A stretch of DNA of 64,000 nucleotides. Origin: G963675935 sp963675935 (GTDB lineage: Bacteria; Planctomycetota; Planctomycetia; Pirellulales; Thermoguttaceae). The translations under genes and the position numbers were made by a program. Below are positions 58,028 to 64,000 of the stretch, piece by piece. Numbering within the stretch: position 1 is the stretch's first letter; each line of letters opens with the position of its first letter. The DNA lies in contig CAXXPV010000003.1 in the NCBI GenBank assembly GCA_963675935.2, positions 1,054,001 to 1,118,000 of the forward strand, given 5' to 3'. The notes below the pieces were generated by a model. That model had not been told where the DNA came from. It did not search any database and saw only the letters and a program-made list of their open reading frames with translations.

Positions 58028-60412
58028 ATGCAAATTGAACTCGGTTTACCGCTGTTGTTGACCATGGCCTGGCTGATGCCGCTTGGCTCGTTCGTGGCGA
58101 TCCTGTTTTGGGGTCCGCGGATGGGTCAAGGGGGCAAACAGGCCGCGCATTTGGCCACGGCCGCGATTTTCGGATCGTGCTTTTTGTCGTTTGCGTCGTT
58201 GACGATTTGGCTGGCCAATTTTCCCGTCGGCGCGGCCGAACACGGCGTGGCCCACCTCGCGCCACCGCCGGTCTCCGGCGATTGGTACTCGCTCGGCGCG
58301 TTCGGCACGCTGCGTCTCTCGATTGGCTACTATATTGACGCCTTGACCCTGGCCATGTTTTGCATGGTCACGCTCGTGGCTTCGTGCATCCACGTCTACT
58401 CGTTTGGCTACATGCACGGCGAGCTTTCCGACGTGATCGACGGCGACGCCCCGTTGGCCAACGGTCAACCGCTGCGCCGCCGCGGCCGGTTTTACCGCTT
58501 TTATCAATATCTTTCGCTGTTTTGCTTCAGCATGTTGGGGCTTATCCTTGCCGGCAACATGGCCATGGTGTTCATGTTTTGGGAGTTGGTCGGCATTTGT
58601 TCCTATTTGCTCATCGGTTTTTGGCACGAACGGAAACGGGCGAGCAACGCCGCGAACAAGGCGTTTATCGTCAACCGCGTCGGCGATTTCGGCATGATGA
58701 TCGGCATGATGGTCCTGTGGACCGGGCTGGGCACGTTCTCGTTCGGCGATTATGTCGTGACGACCACGGGCGTTGATGCCGATGGGCAAAGCTATCAGAC
58801 GATGACGCAGGAACAAGGCATATTCAGCCAGGTTCGGCCGGTCGGCAACGATTACAAACTTCAAGTGCCCGACGGCATGGTGCGGCTGGCCAAGCAGGCG
58901 GAAATCGCCGAAATCGTCAAGCGGCATGGCGGCGACACGTCGGCCACGAACGAGGAGATCGCCGCCCGGCTTCCGCGGTGGCGCGAGCAAGGTTTCGGCT
59001 ACGGCCTGCTGGTTGTCGCGGGGCTTGGCATTTTCTGCGGCTGCATCGGCAAGAGCGCCCAATTCCCGCTGCACGTCTGGCTGCCCGACGCGATGGAAGG
59101 CCCCACGCCCGTCAGCGCCCTGATCCACGCGGCCACGATGGTCGCCGCCGGCGTGTATTTGGTCGGCCGATTCTATCCGGTGTTTCCACCCGAGGTGCTG
59201 CTGGTTGTCGCCTGCATCGGCTGCATCACGTTGTTCATGGCTGCGACGATCGCCCTGACGGCCACCGACATCAAGCGAGTGCTGGCCTATTCGACCGTGA
59301 GCCAATTGGGCTTCATGATGCTCGCGCTGGGCGTCGGCGGCTGGTTGGCCGGCATGTTCCATCTGCTGACGCACGCTTTTTTCAAGTCGCTTTTGTTCCT
59401 GTGTTCCGGCTCGGTGATTCACGCCTGCGGAACGAACGAGATGCCGGCGATGGGCGGGCTGCGGAAAAAAATGCCGGTTACCGCGATGACGATGTTGATT
59501 GGCTGTTTGGCCATCGCAGGGGCGGGCATTCCGACGATTATTGGGCTAAGTGGCATTGGGCTAAGCGGCTTCCACTCGAAGGATTACATTTTCGCGCAGG
59601 TGTATTCATTCCGGTCGGCCAATCCTTTTTGGGGTGGGCTGTTTTTCTACGCGGCGGCGGCGGGGGCGTGCATGACGGCGTTCTACATGTTCCGCCTGTG
59701 GTATTTGACGTTCGCCGGCAACCCGCGCGACGGACACGTGCATCACCACGCCCACGAATCGCCGATGCAAATGACTCTGCCGCTTGTGATTCTCGCGTTT
59801 TTCGCCGTCGTCGCGGCCTGGAACATTCCGTGGACGGGCATTGGGCTAGACCCCTTGCTGCGGCAGGCGCAGCCGGCGGGAACGGCCGAGGGCATGGCCG
59901 GCGGCGCGATGCTCACGCACTTGACCATTCCGCCCGAAGAAGCGGCGCACCAAGGCAGCAACAAGCTGATTGCCGAGTGGTCGGCCTTCGCCGTGGCGCT
60001 GCTCGGTTTCGTGCTGGCCACGTTGTTCTATGGCACGCGGAAGCTCGATCCGGCCGACGTGCAGCGGACGTTTTCGCCTATTTACAAATTCCTCGTCCGC
60101 AAATGGATGTTTGACGAGTTGTATGCGTTTTTGTTCATTCGGCCGTTGTTGCAGGTGTCGCGTTGGGTGGCCGCGATCGACCAGCGGGGGATCGATTGGG
60201 TGGTCGATGGTTCGGCTCGGCTGGTCGAGTGGATTTCGCGGCTCGACAACTGGATCGACCGGGTGTTTATCGACGCGCCGGTGAATTTGACGGCTCGATG
60301 GACCTACGCCCTCGGCATGAAATTGCGCGTGCTTCAGACCGGCGACATTCACCATTACGTGATGTGGATCGCCGCCGGCTTGGTTGGATTTTACGTATTG
60401 ATGAGTCTTTGA
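58028..60412 (+). CDS. nuoL: NADH-quinone oxidoreductase subunit L
   Basis: 794 residues, longer than E. coli NuoL (613). Antiporter core: NRVGDFGMMIGMMVLW, KSAQFPLHVWLPDAMEGPTP, VSALIHAATMVAAGVYLVGR, KRVLAYSTVSQLGFMM with the pumping lysines. About 80 extra residues lie after the NRVGDFG helix (FGDYVVTTTGVDADGQSYQT to IAARLPRWREQG), a soluble loop. The long lateral helix is at the C-terminus. ATG at 58028; weak ribosome site. Confidence 0.95.
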   Translation: MQIELGLPLLLTMAWLMPLGSFVAILFWGPRMGQGGKQAAHLATAAIFGSCFLSFASLTIWLANFPVGAAEHGVAHLAPPPVSGDWYSLGAFGTLRLSIGYYIDALTLAMFCMVTLVASCIHVYSFGYMHGELSDVIDGDAPLANGQPLRRRGRFYRFYQYLSLFCFSMLGLILAGNMAMVFMFWELVGICSYLLIGFWHERKRASNAANKAFIVNRVGDFGMMIGMMVLWTGLGTFSFGDYVVTTTGVDADGQSYQTMTQEQGIFSQVRPVGNDYKLQVPDGMVRLAKQAEIAEIVKRHGGDTSATNEEIAARLPRWREQGFGYGLLVVAGLGIFCGCIGKSAQFPLHVWLPDAMEGPTPVSALIHAATMVAAGVYLVGRFYPVFPPEVLLVVACIGCITLFMAATIALTATDIKRVLAYSTVSQLGFMMLALGVGGWLAGMFHLLTHAFFKSLLFLCSGSVIHACGTNEMPAMGGLRKKMPVTAMTMLIGCLAIAGAGIPTIIGLSGIGLSGFHSKDYIFAQVYSFRSANPFWGGLFFYAAAAGACMTAFYMFRLWYLTFAGNPRDGHVHHHAHESPMQMTLPLVILAFFAVVAAWNIPWTGIGLDPLLRQAQPAGTAEGMAGGAMLTHLTIPPEEAAHQGSNKLIAEWSAFAVALLGFVLATLFYGTRKLDPADVQRTFSPIYKFLVRKWMFDELYAFLFIRPLLQVSRWVAAIDQRGIDWVVDGSARLVEWISRLDNWIDRVFIDAPVNLTARWTYALGMKLRVLQTGDIHHYVMWIAAGLVGFYVLMSL

Positions 60413-60421
60413 GAAAAAAAT

Positions 60422-62155
60422 ATGCCATTCCTCGACTTTGCCGACCGACAAGTCTTTTTGACCTGGCTTTTGAGCCTGATCATTTTTCTGCCCACAGGCG
60501 CGGCGTTCATCCTGTGCCTGTCGCATGGCGCGCGAGACGGCGCGGTGCGGCGGTTTACGCTGGCCATCACCGCCATCGTGTTCTTCCTCACGCTCTGGCT
60601 GGCCCTGCCGGTCGGTTCTCCCTCGGGGCTGGGGCAATTTCAATTGGGCGTGGCGGGCATGCAAAACACGGTCTGCCACGATTGGATCCCCAAGTTCAAC
60701 ATCTACTACTTCCTCGGCGTCGATGGCATTAGCCTGCCCCTGGTCGTCTTGACCTCGTTCATCAGCATGTTGGCTATGTGGGCAAGCTGGCCGATCGTGA
60801 AAAACGTCCGGGCCTACTGCATCTTGTTTCTGATTCTTGAGACGGGCATGTTAGGCGTGTTCATGGCGCTCGACTTCTTTCTGTTCTACGTGTTCTGGGA
60901 AGTCATGCTGCTGCCGATGTATTTTTTAATTGGCATTTGGGGCGGGCCGCGCCGAGAATACGCCGCCATCAAGTTCTTCCTGTTCACCCTGGTCGGCAGT
61001 GTGCTGATGCTCGTCGCCGTGCTCATGCTGTTTTTCTACAGCGACCTCTCGCTGCTGACGCCCGAGCAATTGGAGTATTGCCATATCATTCCCGGCGCCG
61101 CCGTTCAACGGGGCACGCACACCTTCAACCTGCTGGCTCTGGCCGAATTGGGGCAACTGCCAAACTCGCCGTTCCATGACAGCAACAGCATTATTCTGTG
61201 GGGCAAGTCGGTTTCGTGGTGGGTCTTCCTGCTGTCGCTGATTGGTTTCATCATCAAACTGCCGTCGGTGCCGCTGCACACGTGGCTGCCCGACGCCCAC
61301 GTCGAGGCGCCAACGCCAATTTCAATGATCCTTGCCGGCGTGCTTTTGAAGATGGGCGGCTACGGCGTTCTGCGAGTTTGTTACCCCATCTGCCCCGACG
61401 CGGGCCGAGAGCTGGCCTGGCTGGTTTGCACGCTGGGCACGGTCAGCATGGTTTACGGAGCGCTGGCCGCGCTGGCCCAAAAAGATTTCAAGCGGCTGGT
61501 CGCCTACAGTTCGGTGAGCCACATGGGCTACGTGCTTTTGGGCATCGGCGTGTGGAGCGCGACGGCCTCGAACAATTTCCGCACCGATTACTGGACAATG
61601 GCTATGAGCGGGGCGATGTTCCAGATGATCGCCCACGGCATCACTTCGGCCGGCATGTTCTTTTTAGTCGGCGTTGTTTACGAACGGGTGCATCACCGGA
61701 ACCTCGACCAGTTCGGCGGCCTGTTCGCTCGAATGCCCGTTTATAGCGGCATTTCGATGGTCATTTTCTTCGCGGCGTTGGGTCTGCCGGGCATGTGCGG
61801 ATTCATCGGCGAAGTGCTCGTCGTGCTGGGCACCTGGAGCTACAGCAAGTCGCTGGCCATCGTCGCGGCCTCCGTGATGATTCTCACGGCCGCTTACATT
61901 CTCTGGACTATCCAGAGAGTTTATCTCGGTGCGGAATATAAGGGTCCGCATCCCGAGGCCCTGACGCCGATGACCCGGCGCGAGATCGCCATCGCCGCGC
62001 CGCTTCTGGTGATGGCCGTGCTGTTCGGCGTTTATCCCCGCGCCGCGCTCGACTACATCACGCCGACGATCGAAAAAACAACCGAGCGGCTGGCCGGTTG
62101 TATGACTCAGGTTAACGACGCCGCCGCCACCACGCAGGAATCCAACGAACCGTGA
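60422..62155 (+). CDS. nuoM: NADH-quinone oxidoreductase subunit M
   Basis: 577 residues, about 14 helices. FFLFYVFWEVMLLPMYFLIG carries the conserved glutamate, KLPSVPLHTWLPDAHVEAPT and PISMILAGVLLKMGGYG the antiporter lysine region, and KDFKRLVAYSSVSHMGYVL the later lysine. ATG at 60422, nine bases after the nuoL stop. Its TGA overlaps the GTG start of nuoN by four bases. Confidence 0.95.
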   Translation: MPFLDFADRQVFLTWLLSLIIFLPTGAAFILCLSHGARDGAVRRFTLAITAIVFFLTLWLALPVGSPSGLGQFQLGVAGMQNTVCHDWIPKFNIYYFLGVDGISLPLVVLTSFISMLAMWASWPIVKNVRAYCILFLILETGMLGVFMALDFFLFYVFWEVMLLPMYFLIGIWGGPRREYAAIKFFLFTLVGSVLMLVAVLMLFFYSDLSLLTPEQLEYCHIIPGAAVQRGTHTFNLLALAELGQLPNSPFHDSNSIILWGKSVSWWVFLLSLIGFIIKLPSVPLHTWLPDAHVEAPTPISMILAGVLLKMGGYGVLRVCYPICPDAGRELAWLVCTLGTVSMVYGALAALAQKDFKRLVAYSSVSHMGYVLLGIGVWSATASNNFRTDYWTMAMSGAMFQMIAHGITSAGMFFLVGVVYERVHHRNLDQFGGLFARMPVYSGISMVIFFAALGLPGMCGFIGEVLVVLGTWSYSKSLAIVAASVMILTAAYILWTIQRVYLGAEYKGPHPEALTPMTRREIAIAAPLLVMAVLFGVYPRAALDYITPTIEKTTERLAGCMTQVNDAAATTQESNEP

Positions 62156-63858
62156 AATTCGACGAGTTGCTCCAATCCGTTGTTCGCGACACCGTCGACG
62201 CCGCCGGCTCGCTCGGCGCGTTTCGGCCCGAGCTGGCGCTGTGCGCCACGATCATCGCCGCGCTGCTGGTGAAAATCGCGCTGCCGCGTTGGAAGACCAG
62301 CGGGTTTTACATCACGGTTCTCGGACTGTTCGCGGCCATCGTGCTGGCATTTCCTTGGAATTGGGTCATGCAGTCGGCGCCGTTTTCGTTTCCTGCCAAC
62401 TGGCTTTCCGCCGCGACAACCGTGGGCATTCCACCCGGCGAATCGATCTTCACCGGCATGTTGGTTTCCGATAGTTTTTCGGTTGGGATGCGCGGCCTGC
62501 TGCTGCTGTTCGCCATTCTCTTCACCACGTTCACGCAAATGGCCGGCGTCTCCGATCAGGACGACATGACCGAGTTCTACGTGTTGATGCTCGGCGCCCT
62601 GCTGGGAATGTGCCTGATGATTTCGGCGAATCACGTTTTGACGGTGATGCTCGGCGTCGAAATGGCCAGCGTGCCGTGCTATGTTCTGGCGGGAATGCAG
62701 CGTCACCGCCCGCGAAGCAGCGAGGCCGCGATGAAATACGCGGTGTTCGGCGCCGGCGCGGCCGGAGTGATGCTCTACGGCTTGAGCCTGCTGGCCGGCG
62801 TGCTCGGCTCGGCACATCTGCCGACGATGACTGCAAGGCTTGCCGAGTTGCTTCAACAGCCCGGCGGACTGGGCGTCGAGCGGACGACCGTGTTGACCCT
62901 CGCCGGGCTGATGCTTACCGTCGGCGTGGCCTTCAAGCTGTCGGCGGTGCCGTTTCATTTTTGGGCGCCCGACGTGTTCGAGGGAGCGACGGCCGAGGTG
63001 GCCGCGTTCCTTTCCGTGGCGTCGAAGGCCGCCGCGCTGGGGCTTCTGGTCCGCTTGGCCGGCGGCTTCGCGTTTCCAGCCGATCTCTACTTTCTGCTTC
63101 CCACCGAAACGTCGCCGCGGCCGGTCGATCTCAATCTCGATGCAGCCATCAATGCCCTGGCGCCGGTGCGGCATTATATCGTCGCGATACTCTCCGTGCT
63201 GGCTGCCGTTACGTGCACGTTCGGCAATCTTGCGGCTTATGGTCAGACGAACATGAAGCGGCTTCTGGCCTATTCAACGATCGCGCACGCGGGCTACATG
63301 ATAATGCCGGTGGCCGCGGCCGTGGCGTTGATCGGTCCCCTTCAGGCCGATAAGGACGCTGCCCGCTTCGCCGTCGAATCGCTTGTGATTTATATCGCCA
63401 TTTATCTGTTCATGAACCTTGCTGCGTTCGCCATGGTGGCGTTTTTGCGAAACGTCCTTCAGAGCGAAGACATCGCCGACTACGCGGGACTGATTCGCAC
63501 GTCGCCGGGCCTGACCGTGTGCATGGCCCTGGTGATGTTCAGCCTCGTGGGTTTGCCGCCGCTTGCTGGTTTTTCGGGCAAGTTCGTCGCCTTCTACGCC
63601 TTGGTTCAGGCGAAACTCTGGGCGCTGGTGTTCATCGGCGTGTTGAACACCGTGCTGAGCTTGTTTTATTATTTGCGGGTGGTGAAGGTGATGGTCTTTT
63701 CGCCCGAGCCGTTGTACCACGAGCCGCCGGTGATCCCGCTCCGGTCGATGATCGGTTCGTACTGCGCGTTGTTGACGTTCCCGGTGGTGGCGTTGTTTTT
63801 CATGCTCGGCGGCCTGTTGGATTGGGCCGGCGCCGCCGTGTCCACGCTATTTCGCTAG
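62152..63858 (+). CDS. nuoN: NADH-quinone oxidoreductase subunit N
   Basis: 568 residues. VMLGVEMASVPCYVLAGMQR (helix 5 Glu), KLSAVPFHFWAPDVFEGATA, NMKRLLAYSTIAHAGYMIMP and FSLVGLPPLAGFSGKFVAFY are the antiporter blocks. GTG start at 62152 coupled to nuoM. It ends the operon: an inverted repeat follows five bases after the TAG stop. Confidence 0.95.
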   Translation: MKFDELLQSVVRDTVDAAGSLGAFRPELALCATIIAALLVKIALPRWKTSGFYITVLGLFAAIVLAFPWNWVMQSAPFSFPANWLSAATTVGIPPGESIFTGMLVSDSFSVGMRGLLLLFAILFTTFTQMAGVSDQDDMTEFYVLMLGALLGMCLMISANHVLTVMLGVEMASVPCYVLAGMQRHRPRSSEAAMKYAVFGAGAAGVMLYGLSLLAGVLGSAHLPTMTARLAELLQQPGGLGVERTTVLTLAGLMLTVGVAFKLSAVPFHFWAPDVFEGATAEVAAFLSVASKAAALGLLVRLAGGFAFPADLYFLLPTETSPRPVDLNLDAAINALAPVRHYIVAILSVLAAVTCTFGNLAAYGQTNMKRLLAYSTIAHAGYMIMPVAAAVALIGPLQADKDAARFAVESLVIYIAIYLFMNLAAFAMVAFLRNVLQSEDIADYAGLIRTSPGLTVCMALVMFSLVGLPPLAGFSGKFVAFYALVQAKLWALVFIGVLNTVLSLFYYLRVVKVMVFSPEPLYHEPPVIPLRSMIGSYCALLTFPVVALFFMLGGLLDWAGAAVSTLFR

Positions 63859-63862
63859 GATA

Positions 63863-63921
63863 GTAGTAGGCACACTCCGTGTGCCGTAAAACGCAAACAG
63901 CACACGGAGTGTGCCTACTAC
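63863..63921. repeat. inverted repeat with 21-bp perfect arms after nuoN
   Basis: GTAGTAGGCACACTCCGTGT... and ...ACACGGAGTGTGCCTACTAC, loop of 17 bases. No T-run follows, so it is a repeat that may also act as an mRNA end structure for the nuo operon. Confidence 0.75.
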
Positions 63922-63939
63922 AATTTGCACAAGTCACTT

Positions 63940-64000
63940 ATGAAATCGTTCGAAACCATTCCGGTGCTCAACCGACTGCTGAACTGCTTGTGCCGCTCGC
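63940..64000 (+). CDS. start of an unidentified gene (runs off the window)
   Basis: ATG at 63940 opens MKSFETIPVLNRLLNCLCRS with no stop before the edge. Only 20 residues are visible, with a helical look. No clear ribosome site is seen. Too little to name. Confidence 0.4.
   Translation, partial: MKSFETIPVLNRLLNCLCRS

Noticed and set aside
58046..59422. 458-codon minus-strand frame over nuoL
   Set aside because: Antisense of nuoL; His/Gln/Arg-rich shadow composition.
1..64000. CRISPR arrays, tRNA and rRNA genes
   Set aside because: No regularly spaced identical repeats with unique spacers and no tRNA- or rRNA-like sequence were seen; the repeats found are palindromic and dispersed.

Overview
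The window looks like a chromosomal segment of a planctomycete, probably of the Pirellulales type. The main reasons are a DUF1559 prepilin-like protein, a microcompartment locus of the Planctomycetes-Verrucomicrobia (PVM) type, a GC-rich sequence and an unusually dense load of short palindromic repeats in intergenic gaps. No rRNA, tRNA or CRISPR array was seen.

Layout. 1-1.3 kb: a transposase running off the left edge. 1.3-10 kb: housekeeping genes (HEAT/TPR protein, secretin-N-like exported protein, PlsC acyltransferase, YfcE-type phosphoesterase, RimI, DksA-like protein overlapping lspA, IMPase/HisN-like phosphatase, dynamin-like membrane GTPase). 10-25 kb: aconitase, a REP-associated tyrosine transposase (RAYT) framed by inverted pairs of the repeat it probably mobilises, RluA-type synthase, a ParE-like toxin/antitoxin pair, SDR, HflX at the end of an overlapping operon of little-known proteins (DUF2310, DUF6932), RsgA, FHA protein, radical SAM protein, MFS exporter and OprB porin. 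25-33 kb: a leftward PVM microcompartment operon (DeoR regulator, PduL, two hexameric and three pentameric shell proteins, acetate kinase, CoA-acylating aldehyde dehydrogenase, an RpiB-like protein and a class II aldolase). These would split fuculose- or rhamnulose-phosphate inside a shell and turn lactaldehyde into lactate with ATP gain. 33-38 kb: surface/pilin-like proteins, an RNase H-like protein and glycogen branching enzyme.

38-48 kb is an accessory island: nested inverted repeats, a HipA-like kinase/DUF3037 pair, an hsdS remnant next to a RAYT remnant, and two apparently identical ~2-kb group II introns, each placed directly after the same kind of hairpin element. 48-51 kb encodes a large membrane glycosyltransferase-like protein and a UbiA prenyltransferase. 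51-52 kb is repeat-rich and holds a repeat-in-repeat insertion with a clear target duplication plus a 55-aa membrane protein. 52-64 kb is a complex I operon in the order nuoI-A-C-D-H-J-K-L-M-N; nuoB, nuoE, nuoF and nuoG are absent.

A recurring theme is that short dispersed palindromes sit exactly at gene ends and repeatedly contain the TAG stop codon of the preceding gene, or are read in frame inside proteins (radical SAM protein, signal peptide region of the exported protein, possibly NuoJ).
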